A stretch of DNA of 64,000 bases from a virus, in IMG/VR virus record IMGVR_UViG_3300025012_000028, positions 1 through 64,000 of that record; one strand, written 5' to 3'. The position numbers and the translations under genes are program-made. Numbering within the stretch: position 1 is the first letter of the stretch; the number at the start of each line of letters is the position of its first letter. Below, piece by piece: positions 1 to 8,660 of this stretch. A model generated the notes under the pieces. The model did no database searches, had not been told where the DNA came from, and was given only the letters and a program-made list of their open reading frames with translations.

Positions 1-1267
1 CCAGACCTTCAATGCGAACACAAACACCTTCCTTCGGATGTGAAGGATCGATAGGGTCGTGGTTTTCATCTTCAGTTAGACTTTCGATGCGCTCTTTCAG
101 GAACGCGACCTGAGATACATCAGTAATAAGGTGACGTTCAAACTCCACAACATGTTTGACACCAGCATTCATACAACGATTCTTCACAACATCCCAAGGA
201 AGTTCGTAGGTTTCATCATCTTCATTCCTTGTGGTGATGCGATACACATAGATATCATAGGTGTCGGGGAGACAGGAATACTTATAGATAACAGTTTTAC
301 CAAACTTCTTCTGAATGTCCTTGGGCATTTTTTCGGTAGAAGCGGGTTGCATGATAGGACCACCACCCACACCCTGTTCATACCCAACAATTTCATAGTA
401 CCAAATTTCGCCCTTCTTGATGTGTGGCTGAAGAGTCCTGTGGGCATTGGTGCGGTAGCAGTTATCTTCGGGTTTAGCTTCACCCTTGACCACCCTGCGA
501 GTGCCATACAAAGAAGCCCACTTCACTTCGGTTGGACGCTTCAACATCTTATACCGAGTATCTTCTTTGATAAAGAAGTTGAAAAGATGTGTCGGACCAT
601 CCAAAAAAGAATCGTAGATGGCAAACTTCATCGTCTGAAACCAGTTCAGGGGAATTTCTACCGGGATTTTGATGTTGGCACTCCTAGCAGACGTGCCATG
701 TTTCTTGAGGGTAAGAATGTTCAAACCAAGAAATTCATCGTCCCTCGCATGTCGCACTTGTTCAGTTTCCATATGTTCAGGAAACATTTTTTTCAGTTCA
801 GCCTTGTTCATTCCTGCTTCAGTTTTGGGAGTGTTGCCCTTTGCAGCACGAAGAGTTGCAGGAGTAATGTACTTGTTGCAAATAGTAACCCCATTCAGTT
901 CCGAGAACATATCCCCAACCGACAGCTTGGACAGATCATAACCGGTGAACTTGAGGGAAGAGATAGGAGCAACGTAAGCTTCAGACTTGCTGCCCCTGAA
1001 TGTCTGTGCAGTTACCCTGCGCTTGCTATTGAAGTAACCCTTTGCTTCAGTGTTCTTATTCAATTCCGAATTGGAGTAAAGGGAGTTTTCGAAACAGTAT
1101 TGTTCCGAAAGCTGTCCATCATCTGGAAACAGCAGCACCACATCTCCATCCTTGGAGTCCAGACCAACCACAACGGTATACCCCAAAACAATAGAAAGTG
1201 CAAGACGATCAGCGTTAGGGTGCTTCCTAGTTCCTTCCAGTTTTGCTACAATAACATTATAAGACAT
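1..1267 (-). CDS. RNA ligase, DRB0094/DraRnl-like family (C-terminus outside window)
   Basis: Likely seals RNA ends through a lysyl-AMP intermediate. The frame opens at ATG 1267, just after a GGGAG ribosome site, and runs off the left edge after 422 codons. The first ~120 residues resemble the OB-like N-terminal region of DraRnl-type ligases. Motif I KHGTS (adenylated Lys ~189), a motif-IV-like EIVGYE (~292) and a motif-V-like VCVRIEG near the window edge are visible. T4-like phages use RNA ligases to repair tRNAs cut by host anticodon nucleases, and this phage carries many tRNAs, so a repair role is a reasonable inference. It is the most downstream visible gene of the leftward early operon. 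Confidence 0.85.
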   Translation of the reverse strand, partial: MSYNVIVAKLEGTRKHPNADRLALSIVLGYTVVVGLDSKDGDVVLLFPDDGQLSEQYCFENSLYSNSELNKNTEAKGYFNSKRRVTAQTFRGSKSEAYVAPISSLKFTGYDLSKLSVGDMFSELNGVTICNKYITPATLRAAKGNTPKTEAGMNKAELKKMFPEHMETEQVRHARDDEFLGLNILTLKKHGTSARSANIKIPVEIPLNWFQTMKFAIYDSFLDGPTHLFNFFIKEDTRYKMLKRPTEVKWASLYGTRRVVKGEAKPEDNCYRTNAHRTLQPHIKKGEIWYYEIVGYEQGVGGGPIMQPASTEKMPKDIQKKFGKTVIYKYSCLPDTYDIYVYRITTRNEDDETYELPWDVVKNRCMNAGVKHVVEFERHLITDVSQVAFLKERIESLTEDENHDPIDPSHPKEGVCVRIEGL

Positions 1268-1270
1268 TCT

Positions 1271-1480
1271 TTACTCCCCCTCATATTTAATATCTTGATT
1301 CATGAGCAACCCCATAGCATCAGTTTCCAACTTTTCTCTATAAAAACTCAAATGTGATCCAATATCGCTTTTACACAAAAGTAAAAGCTGGTCGGTTTCT
1401 TTGATGCACCCATGAGCATTGAGCCTAGCTATTTGCAATGCACTCTCAATTATCTTTTCCATCCTATACTTATTATTCAC
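1271..1480 (-). CDS. Hypothetical protein, 69 aa
   Basis: I do not recognise this small protein. It starts with GTG at 1480 behind AGGAG, and that GTG overlaps the TGA of the upstream gene (GTGA), so translation is probably coupled. The product is helical, with a Leu-rich centre and acidic C-terminus. The spacing to the RNA ligase gene (3 nt) fits one operon. Confidence 0.65.
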   Translation of the reverse strand: MNNKYRMEKIIESALQIARLNAHGCIKETDQLLLLCKSDIGSHLSFYREKLETDAMGLLMNQDIKYEGE

Positions 1481-2019
1481 AACTTCTCCTTTAAATTAAT
1501 ACATTCAATGTCGAAAACAATTGTGTTTTCATGTTTCATTTTCAGAAACGCAAGTGCTCCATCTCTAAAGACAGTATCATTTGCGCCCCACCTAAGAGCA
1601 ATTCTTTTGATAATATCGGGCAAACTATTATAAGCGAGTTCACATTCTTTCGTGGAATATGTTCTATTTTCTATTTCCACCAGAACATCATGAATAGATT
1701 CTAAAATTGGTGTCCATTGTGGTTCATCGACAATTTCAATTGACCTACATGCGACATAGCTATCATCCTCTTCAAAGGTGTAAGCGGGTTCCCATAGAAT
1801 AGGATGAATCACAACATCTTTGATTGTGTTAATCTTACTTCCAGACTTGAAATTTTTCGGTTGAGATGTGACGGGTCTACTGGTCTTATGACACTTCTTC
1901 CCAATGTTGGGTCTGAAGTCTTCCAGTTGTGCAGTTTCAAAGAATTGTTTTCTGACCCTGCGTACAGACTTGGGTAGTTTCTTCAAATTGCTTGTATCGA
2001 TCCATTCGACTTTCGACAT
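1477..2019 (-). CDS. Hypothetical protein, 180 aa
   Basis: Unrecognised. The N-terminal ~60 residues are very basic (Lys/Arg-rich, low complexity), which suggests nucleic-acid contact or a disordered tail; the remainder looks globular and acidic, with several Trp and Cys. It sits in the leftward early operon and overlaps the next gene by 4 nt. Confidence 0.7.
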   Translation of the reverse strand: MSKVEWIDTSNLKKLPKSVRRVRKQFFETAQLEDFRPNIGKKCHKTSRPVTSQPKNFKSGSKINTIKDVVIHPILWEPAYTFEEDDSYVACRSIEIVDEPQWTPILESIHDVLVEIENRTYSTKECELAYNSLPDIIKRIALRWGANDTVFRDGALAFLKMKHENTIVFDIECINLKEKL

Positions 2020-2033
2020 AACTAAACCTCCTT

Positions 2034-2252
2034 TTAATAGGTCACATAATCTTCGGGTTTCTTATTGAACTTATCCAGATGCTTTACAGTGACATAAGCA
2101 TTGACCTCTGGATTGAGCAACTGCAAGATGATATGCCGATAAACATAGGGTGAAATCATCTGAGGACTGTTGATGATGGATTTGATTTCTTCAATGGTGT
2201 AAACCTTATCGGCGTTTGCTGCCATACGATTCTTTGCGCGTTGTCTTGCCAT
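2034..2252 (-). CDS. Hypothetical protein, 72 aa
   Basis: Small basic-start protein behind a good GGAGG site. It begins with an Arg/Lys-rich stretch followed by a predicted helical region. No family recognised. It lies in the tightly spaced leftward early operon. Confidence 0.65.
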   Translation of the reverse strand: MARQRAKNRMAANADKVYTIEEIKSIINSPQMISPYVYRHIILQLLNPEVNAYVTVKHLDKFNKKPEDYVTY

Positions 2253-2254
2253 TT

Positions 2255-2527
2255 CTATTCCTCCTCAAAATAAATTTTATCTTGTTTGGATTTGCCTACT
2301 GACATATCAATATTCAACTTTCCCTCAGAAGTCATATCAAACGATCCTCGCCGCGAAATCATTTCCTCATTCCACAAAACTTTATGAATTTGTTCCGAAA
2401 ATATAATAAGTCTATATTTCATAGTTTCGGAGATGTGGATTGGTATTTTTAGCGTCACACGATCCTTCGTGATCGTCAGTCTTGGTTTTGAAATTATTTT
2501 AGGAACCACTTCCGCTCTTATCGACAT
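2255..2527 (-). CDS. Hypothetical protein, 90 aa
   Basis: Unrecognised. Alternating hydrophobic/charged residues suggest mostly beta structure. ATG at 2527 is preceded by AGGAG. It is the first gene after the leftward early promoter at 2550-2578, so it is probably among the earliest transcribed here. Confidence 0.65.
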   Translation of the reverse strand: MSIRAEVVPKIISKPRLTITKDRVTLKIPIHISETMKYRLIIFSEQIHKVLWNEEMISRRGSFDMTSEGKLNIDMSVGKSKQDKIYFEEE

Positions 2528-2549
2528 ATCATTTCTCCTTTGTGGAAAA

Positions 2550-2578
2550 AGATTACCACCAAATTAATTTAAAGTCAA
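2550..2578 (-). promoter_or_regulatory. Early sigma70-type promoter
   Basis: Reading leftward: TTGACT, 17-nt spacer ending GGTGG, then TAATCT. It shares the TTGACTTTAA start and the GTGG-TAAT end with other promoters in this window. It drives genes 2527 to the left. Confidence 0.75.
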
Positions 2579-2581
2579 GAA

Positions 2582-3022
2582 TTATTTTTCGAATTCCGCT
2601 TTCAATTCCTCGTACAGTTTTTTGCGCTCATTATTGACCGTCTCCTGTGTACTTTTCACAAAACTTTCTAATTTGGTTATGCAACCATTCACCAATTCTT
2701 CAAAACTGGTTTTGCCTTTCTCGTTGATGAACGCTTCGTCGGGTTCTTTAGAATCGAAAACTATATTACCAAAGGTCAAGTAATAATCGTTGTCGTGGGA
2801 ACTTGCATAATCAAAATTGAAAACCCCATTCTCTATACCCTTCATTCTATCCAAGCTTTTATTACTAAAATTTATTTTATGTATTTCCAAACACTTTTCC
2901 ACAACTTTATCGTATAATTCGTCCAGAGTATCTGCCCAAATATATGATGAATCACAGATACTTTCATCGTGATAATTATCACGATCCCTGAATGTAAGAT
3001 GTTCAGTACAAGTAATATACAT
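2582..3022 (-). CDS. Hypothetical protein, 146 aa
   Basis: Unrecognised soluble protein, acidic, with several Cys in the first 45 residues (C5, C23, C44) and a charged C-terminal helix. AGGAG precedes its ATG, which overlaps the methyltransferase stop region by one base, suggesting co-translation. Confidence 0.65.
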   Translation of the reverse strand: MYITCTEHLTFRDRDNYHDESICDSSYIWADTLDELYDKVVEKCLEIHKINFSNKSLDRMKGIENGVFNFDYASSHDNDYYLTFGNIVFDSKEPDEAFINEKGKTSFEELVNGCITKLESFVKSTQETVNNERKKLYEELKAEFEK

Positions 3023-3786
3023 TATTTCTCTCCTTTCTTTAATACCACAATCACGGTATTCACATTGGTTCCCGATTGTCTGAAAGAACCTTCAGGATTC
3101 TTTTCATAAAATCCATTTTCTTCCACCAGTTTCCTGAACTCAAGTGAGAGTTTATTTTCCCTGAAGGTAAAAGCGGGAGTCATGATGGAAACAAGAATAC
3201 CACTTTCAGCAAGAATTTCCCATGCTTTCATAACATGTTTGATATCATTTTGAGCAGCAAAAGGAGGATTCATAATAATTCGATCTGGTTTTGAATATTC
3301 ACTTACACATCTATAAGTTAAAAAATCATCACAAACGGTACAATACCCCTTCTCCGTTAATATTTCCACATTTTCGGGAAGAATTTCGAAACAGAGGATA
3401 TCAATTTCTTTATTGGGATGTGTGATTGCATCTACCAATGCACCATGACCAGCAGAAGGTTCTAGAATAAATTGACCTTCTTCAATTTCTGCTAGTTCTA
3501 CCACCCTCTTTGCCAGTTGAAGAGGAGTTGGAAAGAAACCATACTCTTGTTTCTTATTGGTAATCTCACCCAACAGAAGTACATCCTCAAGCTTCTCGGT
3601 AGGATCTTCTTCAAAGACATGGGCCTTGAGTTTCTTGTTCCACTTCCCACCCATATTCTCCAATACTTCATTGACTGCAACATAATCCTTGCGGTCAAGC
3701 TGTCCACAGGTAAGAAGGATATTGTTACCATCGATGGTAACTTTCGAAAGAATTCCAAGTATGTGATCAGAAATTTTCTTAACCAT
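3022..3786 (-). CDS. SAM-dependent methyltransferase, N6-adenine type
   Basis: Class I methyltransferase. The SAM-binding motif I is EPSAGHG (~109-115), and motif IV is NPPF (~173-176), the form used by amino-methylating enzymes on adenine (or glutamine). The FFPTP stretch near 84-88 precedes the fold. At 254 aa it has no obvious recognition domain beyond ~85 N-terminal residues. DNA adenine methylation as protection from host restriction is the likely role, but a protein or RNA target is not excluded. Confidence 0.8.
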   Translation of the reverse strand: MVKKISDHILGILSKVTIDGNNILLTCGQLDRKDYVAVNEVLENMGGKWNKKLKAHVFEEDPTEKLEDVLLLGEITNKKQEYGFFPTPLQLAKRVVELAEIEEGQFILEPSAGHGALVDAITHPNKEIDILCFEILPENVEILTEKGYCTVCDDFLTYRCVSEYSKPDRIIMNPPFAAQNDIKHVMKAWEILAESGILVSIMTPAFTFRENKLSLEFRKLVEENGFYEKNPEGSFRQSGTNVNTVIVVLKKGEK

Positions 3787-4158
3787 TTATTTTTCTCCCA
3801 ATTCTTTCTTGAGTTTTTCCAACTGTCTCAATTTCTTTTTTCGTTCATTTTCGGCGTTTGCTAATGTCCGTTTTTCTTTTGCTAATCGCCTGTTCTCTTC
3901 CTCAACTGCCGCTTTGCGTTGTTCTTCTTTAATAAAATCGGAAATTGAAACAATGAGATCTTGGGCCGATTCTGGTACTTCTTCCACGACCACATATTTC
4001 CTCCAATCATCTTTATTCAGTTTATGAATATTTTTTGTTAGAAAAATTAACTCTTCGTTCGTTACTTCTTGAAATTTAGAATCCTTCACGACATTGGATA
4101 AAAATTGACTATTTTCATAATAACAATCATAAATCTTGATTATTGTAACTCTAGGCAT
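3787..4158 (-). CDS. Coiled-coil protein, 123 aa
   Basis: The C-terminal ~50 residues are a highly charged Lys/Glu/Arg coiled coil (EEQRKAAVEEENRRLAKEK onward); the first ~70 residues look globular. Function unknown. It abuts the methyltransferase gene directly. Confidence 0.65.
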   Translation of the reverse strand: MPRVTIIKIYDCYYENSQFLSNVVKDSKFQEVTNEELIFLTKNIHKLNKDDWRKYVVVEEVPESAQDLIVSISDFIKEEQRKAAVEEENRRLAKEKRTLANAENERKKKLRQLEKLKKELGEK

Positions 4159-4172
4159 AAATCTCTCCTTTT

Positions 4173-4394
4173 TTAAAAGTTTGGTATCACACCAACATCA
4201 TAGTGTGTGGTTTCGGGTCCGTTGTTTCTGAAATGGTTTCTTAAATCTGGATAGTGATTCATTATCTCTGCTCTTAGCTTCCCCAAAGCAGAAGCTTCCA
4301 ATTGTCTGACCCTAGTGATGCTAATCCCTAATGCATCTGCTATTTCTGAACGAGTCATTTCTTCCTGAATTTCATAATGTGTACTTCGTGCCAT
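4173..4394 (-). CDS. Stand-alone sigma-region-4-like HTH protein, 73 aa
   Basis: Residues ~13-41 match the sigma70 region 4.2 helix-turn-helix pattern (SEIADALGISITRVRQLEAS followed by ALGKLR). No sigma region 2 or 3 is present, so it is not a complete sigma factor. It may bind -35 elements or RNA polymerase and modulate host or phage transcription. AAAGG precedes the ATG. Similar small HTH proteins could also be ordinary DNA-binding regulators. Confidence 0.7.
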   Translation of the reverse strand: MARSTHYEIQEEMTRSEIADALGISITRVRQLEASALGKLRAEIMNHYPDLRNHFRNNGPETTHYDVGVIPNF

Positions 4395-4413
4395 TCCTTT
4401 ATACCTCTACCCT

Positions 4414-4941
4414 TTAATAATTATCATGCAACACTTCTACTAGATTACCATCTCTCATTTCCAAAATCAAATTTTCTGTTTCGAATTTGTAAAGATTTTT
4501 ATCGAGTCGCACTAGGTTTCCTCCAAAGTTTTTAACCTCCCCATCATCAGATAGGTTGATAGCAGAACAATTAAATTCTTGTAATATATTAACTTTGTTG
4601 TTGAACCTGTCAAAATAATAAGGATAGAATTTACCATCATGGATGGGCATAAAGGTAGAAATGGAATTACGAACACGATCAAATACCACTTCCATGTTCT
4701 CATTGAGAACATCTAATTTAACAAGGTAGTGGTGAACACGATCAGATTGTTTGTAATAATATTCTGATTTGATACCTTCTATATTATCACCACATATAGA
4801 TTTGATAATATCTTTGTAAAGTTTGTTGTCCAATTCCAAACCAAAATGTTGCCTAGCGCGTTTTCTCGCATGGACAAATTGGGATTCTGATTTTGGTATC
4901 TTGGCAACTCTGGATGTTTTTCTTTGTGTGGGATTCTTCAT
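4414..4941 (-). CDS. Hypothetical protein, 175 aa
   Basis: Unrecognised. The first ~35 residues are basic (lysine/arginine rich), then a globular acidic domain follows. Its start overlaps the stop of the upstream phosphatase by 4 nt (ATGA-type), indicating coupling. Confidence 0.65.
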   Translation of the reverse strand: MKNPTQRKTSRVAKIPKSESQFVHARKRARQHFGLELDNKLYKDIIKSICGDNIEGIKSEYYYKQSDRVHHYLVKLDVLNENMEVVFDRVRNSISTFMPIHDGKFYPYYFDRFNNKVNILQEFNCSAINLSDDGEVKNFGGNLVRLDKNLYKFETENLILEMRDGNLVEVLHDNY

Positions 4942-5642
4942 TCCTCTTCCTCACAATTTTTCACAAAGGTAAGTTCGAAATCATCGAGATTAAAAACGGT
5001 TAGGTGGTTCATTACGTCCTTTTTGTAAACACAACCATTATCGATAATGGCATGACTACCACCATTCACCATATCAATAATATCTTCCCTATGGGTAGGA
5101 GTATGACCAGTGATCAACATCCTTCCATCAAGTTTGGAATTGTTGACAGTGAAATATCTTTCCCATACCATTGTGTATGCAATCGAATCTTTTACTGGAT
5201 CACCACACCAGAAATCAAGACCGGCATGAACAAAAACATAATCTGGGTACTCAGCGTGTATCAGAGGGAGTTCCATAAGAAATTGTTTATGTTCATCGGG
5301 AATGAATGTTGACCAATGAGGAGTTGTGTACCCTGCATCAACGTAACCGTATGATTTAAGACATTCACCACCACCATTGTAAAACCAATTCATTTCTTGT
5401 TCTCTATCACCCCACAAAGCTCTGATTAACATGTCTTCGTGGTTTCCGCTCAGACAGATAATTGTATATCCTTCTTTCCTCATTTTGAGGATCAAATCAA
5501 TTACCCCTTTGGAATTTATATGACGATCAATCATATCACCTATGATTATTAATATGTCTTTCTTGGAAAAGTTGATTGATTTCAGTGCTTCTTTGAACGT
5601 AAATAAACAACCATGAATATCACTTAAACAATATCTCGCCAT
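4938..5642 (-). CDS. Calcineurin-like serine/threonine phosphatase (lambda-phosphatase type)
   Basis: Metal-dependent phosphoesterase with the full PPP motif set: DIHG (8-11), GDMIDR (35-40), GNHED (66-70), a VHAGLD motif and GHTPTH near the C-terminus. Length (234 aa) matches lambda phosphatase. It may dephosphorylate proteins or nucleotides. It is the first gene of a leftward operon with its own early promoter at 5662-5689. Confidence 0.85.
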   Translation of the reverse strand: MARYCLSDIHGCLFTFKEALKSINFSKKDILIIIGDMIDRHINSKGVIDLILKMRKEGYTIICLSGNHEDMLIRALWGDREQEMNWFYNGGGECLKSYGYVDAGYTTPHWSTFIPDEHKQFLMELPLIHAEYPDYVFVHAGLDFWCGDPVKDSIAYTMVWERYFTVNNSKLDGRMLITGHTPTHREDIIDMVNGGSHAIIDNGCVYKKDVMNHLTVFNLDDFELTFVKNCEEEE

Positions 5643-5661
5643 ATATTTCTCCTTTTAATTT

Positions 5662-5689
5662 ATCATATCATAGAAAAAATTTTTGTCAA
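5662..5689 (-). promoter_or_regulatory. Early sigma70-type promoter
   Basis: Leftward TTGACA, 16-nt spacer, TATGAT, just upstream of the phosphatase gene. It lies back to back with the rightward late promoter at 5690. Confidence 0.75.
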
Positions 5690-5697
5690 TATAAATA
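5690..5697 (+). promoter_or_regulatory. T4-type late promoter TATAAATA
   Basis: Perfect match to the T4 late -10 consensus, 36 nt upstream of the rightward LAGLIDADG endonuclease start. Nothing else lies rightward of it before that gene. Confidence 0.75.
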
Positions 5698-5732
5698 ATA
5701 GTGAATATATCCATGATAGCAAGGAGAACTAC

Positions 5733-6551
5733 ATGAAATTAGAAATCCACAAATCAGAAATAATTCGGCTATATACCGAAGAAGAATACTCTTTGGATAA
5801 ATTAATTAAAATATATCATACGAGTGGTAGTAAAATTAAAAATATTCTATTATCTGAAAATATTACATTGCGGTCAATTCCATTTAAAGGACAACATACT
5901 AATCATGAATATTTTACATCAATAGATTCCGAAAATAAAGCCTACTTTTTGGGATATATATTTGCAGATGGATATCATCACGAAAAAACACATACTTTAT
6001 CATTACAATTACATGATAAAGATATTCAAACTCTAGAAACAATTTCACAAGAAATTTACAATGATTACAAACCACTTTTAAAAATTAAAAATTTTGATCT
6101 TCATAGGTTTAGTGTTACGTCCCAACAAATTTCAAAAAGTCTTATTGTTCATGGTTGCACACAAAACAAAACATTTAAATTGACATTTCCAAATACAGTT
6201 CCTCAATATCTCATTAAACATTTTATTCGGGGTTATATGGATGGTGATGGTAGTATATATTTCAAAAAATACAATCAATCTGTCGAATTTATAGCGACAG
6301 AATCTTTCTGTACTACTCTTAATGATATATTTGTATCTAAGTTAAATATAACACCAAAAAATATTGAAATTAAAAAGCATTCATCGAATGGCTCTATTTT
6401 TCGTTTACGGTATTGTAAACGAAAAGATATTATAACAATTTTAAGTTGGTTATATTCAGATTCTTCTATACATTTGGATAGAAAATATCGAAAATTTCTT
6501 CAAATTATAGAAGAAGAAAATAGACCAAAAAAGAAGAATCAATATACTTAA
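5733..6551 (+). CDS. LAGLIDADG homing endonuclease
   Basis: 272-aa free-standing homing endonuclease. An N-terminal helix-turn-helix (~10-40) is followed by two LAGLIDADG-type motifs: YFLGYIFADGY (~70-80) and IRGYMDGDGS (~165-174). Each supplies one catalytic acidic residue, as in single-chain enzymes. AAGGAG precedes the ATG. It is inserted on the opposite strand between two leftward phosphoesterase genes and brings its own late promoter; its 3' end overlaps the neighbour by 4 nt. Confidence 0.88.
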   Translation: MKLEIHKSEIIRLYTEEEYSLDKLIKIYHTSGSKIKNILLSENITLRSIPFKGQHTNHEYFTSIDSENKAYFLGYIFADGYHHEKTHTLSLQLHDKDIQTLETISQEIYNDYKPLLKIKNFDLHRFSVTSQQISKSLIVHGCTQNKTFKLTFPNTVPQYLIKHFIRGYMDGDGSIYFKKYNQSVEFIATESFCTTLNDIFVSKLNITPKNIEIKKHSSNGSIFRLRYCKRKDIITILSWLYSDSSIHLDRKYRKFLQIIEEENRPKKKNQYT

Positions 6552-7357
6552 ATTTCGACTATTAATGTGGGGTTATACTCTCTATTTGTTTCTTTAAACA
6601 TATACCCATAAGGATTTATTATTATTTGGGTTTCTCCGATAATAGTGTTTACTGTGCTATGAGTATGCCCCGCAATCCAGATATTCGGTTTTCCCAATTC
6701 TGTAATGTCGTTCCCCAATTCGGAATGAAATGCATAATTCAAAAGATCCCCTCTGAATTTTTCAGTCACACAAAGTCCACTTGGCATGTGATGAGTGATG
6801 ACAACACATTTCTTATCCTTGAACATCTTCAAGGTATCAAAGATAAACTTCTTAGAATTGTAGTGACGATCCACCGTATCTTCAGGAGAAATCCGTCTGC
6901 TGAACGCATCACCGATTCTCTTTCTGATGCATTCGAAATCAGACATTCTACTTTCAGCATGGAACATAGCAACAGAATTCCTGTTGTCAAAATCTGTCCA
7001 GAGCGTAGAACCAATGAAAACTACTCCATCAATTTTAACAAAATCATCTATCAACACATGAACATTTTTGGGGAGATTTCTATATTTCCAGAAATCATTT
7101 TCTCCAAACCAATCCGAACTTCCATACCATTCGTGGTTCCCCGGTACATAACACACAGCCTTGAACCGTTTACTAAGTGCGACTAGATAAGGTTCAATGT
7201 TATATTTGTAAGATGTATAAAGTCCCACATCTCCTGCAAGGCAAAGTACAGATTTCTTATCGTCCTCGGTATGGGGAAGAACATCTTTCAAATCTCCCTC
7301 CACATTTTTATTTCCCCACATGCAACAATGCAAATCACTAGCAATTCTTATTTTCAT
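6548..7357 (-). CDS. Calcineurin-like metallophosphoesterase
   Basis: 269-aa enzyme with the complete two-metal site: SDLHCC (7-12), AGDVG, GNHEWY, THHMPSG and GHTHS. Substrate unknown; family members hydrolyse phosphomono- or diesters in nucleotides, proteins or nucleic acid. It is one of four such enzymes in this window and is flanked on both sides by homing endonucleases on the other strand. Confidence 0.85.
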   Translation of the reverse strand: MKIRIASDLHCCMWGNKNVEGDLKDVLPHTEDDKKSVLCLAGDVGLYTSYKYNIEPYLVALSKRFKAVCYVPGNHEWYGSSDWFGENDFWKYRNLPKNVHVLIDDFVKIDGVVFIGSTLWTDFDNRNSVAMFHAESRMSDFECIRKRIGDAFSRRISPEDTVDRHYNSKKFIFDTLKMFKDKKCVVITHHMPSGLCVTEKFRGDLLNYAFHSELGNDITELGKPNIWIAGHTHSTVNTIIGETQIIINPYGYMFKETNREYNPTLIVEI

Positions 7358-7371
7358 TATTCTGTTTCCCT

Positions 7372-7379
7372 TATAAATA
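7372..7379 (+). promoter_or_regulatory. T4-type late promoter TATAAATA
   Basis: Perfect late -10 element, 17 nt before the GIY-YIG endonuclease start, giving almost no leader beyond the GGAGG ribosome site. Confidence 0.75.
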
Positions 7380-7395
7380 ATAGTAGGAGGATTCT

Positions 7396-8145
7396 ATGTA
7401 TCATATTGTATATCTAACCACAAATAAAGTCAATAATAAAATTTATGTTGGTGTACATTCCACTTATAATTTAAATGACGGATATATCGGTTCTGGTAAA
7501 ATTTTATTAAAAGCCATTAAGAAACATCGTAAGGAAAATTTTACCCGAACTATTTTACATTTTGCTTATGATAAAGCACATGCATATACAATCGAATCTC
7601 AAATTGTTGATGTTTGGTTTGTTAAACGCAAAGATACTTATAATACTTTTTTAGGTGGTGTTGGTGGTATTGGATTTACGGGCCAAGATAATTTTGCATC
7701 TAAAACTAAAATGTCCGAAGTAAAGCGTAAAGAAAAGGGACAAAAAAGCTTTAAATCACGCAAAGAAAATGGCAATCAAAAATTAGGTCAAGATCATAAT
7801 TTTTCCAAAACTAAAATGGGTGAAGAAAAGTTAAAAAAGAAAACACAAAAAGCACTTCGAACTAAACAAAAAAATGGTATTATTGATAAGATGGTTCTTA
7901 ACATGCAAGAATCTAAAAGGAGTAATACTCCAAAATTTAAATTTATATCACCTTCAAATGAAGTATATGTTATTCATTTCAATTTATATAATTTTTGTAA
8001 AGAGCATAATTTATCGCATAATATGATATGGATTAGAATACACAAATCTCAATTTGGTATTATCACATTTCATAAAAACCAAATTAACGTTATGAAAACT
8101 GAGACTCAATTAAATACTGTTGGTTGGAGTATATATCCATGTTAA
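7396..8145 (+). CDS. GIY-YIG homing endonuclease
   Basis: 249 aa. The first ~95 residues carry a GIY-YIG nuclease domain (HIVYLTTN then KIYVGVHS, the variant form common in phages, with the following conserved Arg in NFTRTIL). The middle is Lys-rich with repeated SKTKM blocks, and the C-terminus (~190-230) resembles a NUMOD/HTH DNA-binding module. GGAGG precedes ATG. Mobile gene with its own late promoter. Confidence 0.87.
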   Translation: MYHIVYLTTNKVNNKIYVGVHSTYNLNDGYIGSGKILLKAIKKHRKENFTRTILHFAYDKAHAYTIESQIVDVWFVKRKDTYNTFLGGVGGIGFTGQDNFASKTKMSEVKRKEKGQKSFKSRKENGNQKLGQDHNFSKTKMGEEKLKKKTQKALRTKQKNGIIDKMVLNMQESKRSNTPKFKFISPSNEVYVIHFNLYNFCKEHNLSHNMIWIRIHKSQFGIITFHKNQINVMKTETQLNTVGWSIYPC

Positions 8146-8315
8146 CGGTTTTGGATATTATTTCCATTATCCTCTTTTAATTCAACGATAGTTTCCTTAA
8201 GATAATCACACAAATCCTTTTTGGAAAAGTTCTTTCCTACCCACACGAACCTATCGAACGGGTGTGGTTTCAATTTAAGCAGCAACTCTTCTATTTTGTT
8301 TTCAATATCAACCAT
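8142..8315 (-). CDS. Hypothetical protein, 57 aa
   Basis: Small protein translated leftward from ATG 8315 behind GGAGA. Sequence begins MVDIENKIEELL and contains a KKDLCDYLKE helix; charged, soluble, not recognised. It ends 4 nt inside the 3' end of the GIY-YIG gene, so that gene may have landed right at its terminus. Confidence 0.6.
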   Translation of the reverse strand: MVDIENKIEELLLKLKPHPFDRFVWVGKNFSKKDLCDYLKETIVELKEDNGNNIQNR

Positions 8316-8418
8316 TTACGTCTCCTTATTTTACTTTAATGTTTTTTTATTTGACAAAAATCGATTTCCGAGATAAAAATAATCTTGTCCGTTAGGACAT
8401 AGACATCTACTGCCTTTC

Positions 8419-8607
8419 TTAAGGATACAATGGACAGAGATTGTAATTCCTTTCAGAGATATCTCCCAACTTAAATTCATATTCGTAATGCCCGTTCCAG
8501 ATGGTGAGAATAATTTCTCCGTCCACTTCCTCATATGATTCGGAGCAGAGTGGAGAAAACCATTCTGTCGGTCTACCATCCTTAAATTTTATTTCAAGTT
8601 CGACCAT
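8419..8607 (-). CDS. Hypothetical protein, 62 aa
   Basis: Begins at ATG 8607 behind AAGGAG, first gene after the early promoter at 8632-8660. Acidic, Trp/Tyr-containing, unrecognised. A second open frame overlaps its 3' half and continues to 8331 with a plausible C-terminal sequence, so a frameshift near 8440 is possible. Confidence 0.55.
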   Translation of the reverse strand: MVELEIKFKDGRPTEWFSPLCSESYEEVDGEIILTIWNGHYEYEFKLGDISERNYNLCPLYP

Positions 8608-8631
8608 CTATTCTCCTTATAATTTAAAATT

Positions 8632-8660
8632 ATAATACCACCATTTTATATATATGTCAA
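8632..8660 (-). promoter_or_regulatory. Early sigma70-type promoter
   Basis: Leftward TTGACA, 17-nt spacer ending GGTGG, TATTAT. Same GTGG-TATNAT extended -10 as other early promoters here. Confidence 0.75.

Noticed and set aside
131-1357. Long rightward frame of 408 codons
   Set aside because: Shadow of the leftward RNA ligase, whose motifs, ribosome site and codon pattern are clear on the minus strand.
8331-8579. 82-codon leftward frame overlapping the 62-aa gene
   Set aside because: No ribosome site at its start; the 8607 start has AAGGAG. Kept only as a possible frameshift note.
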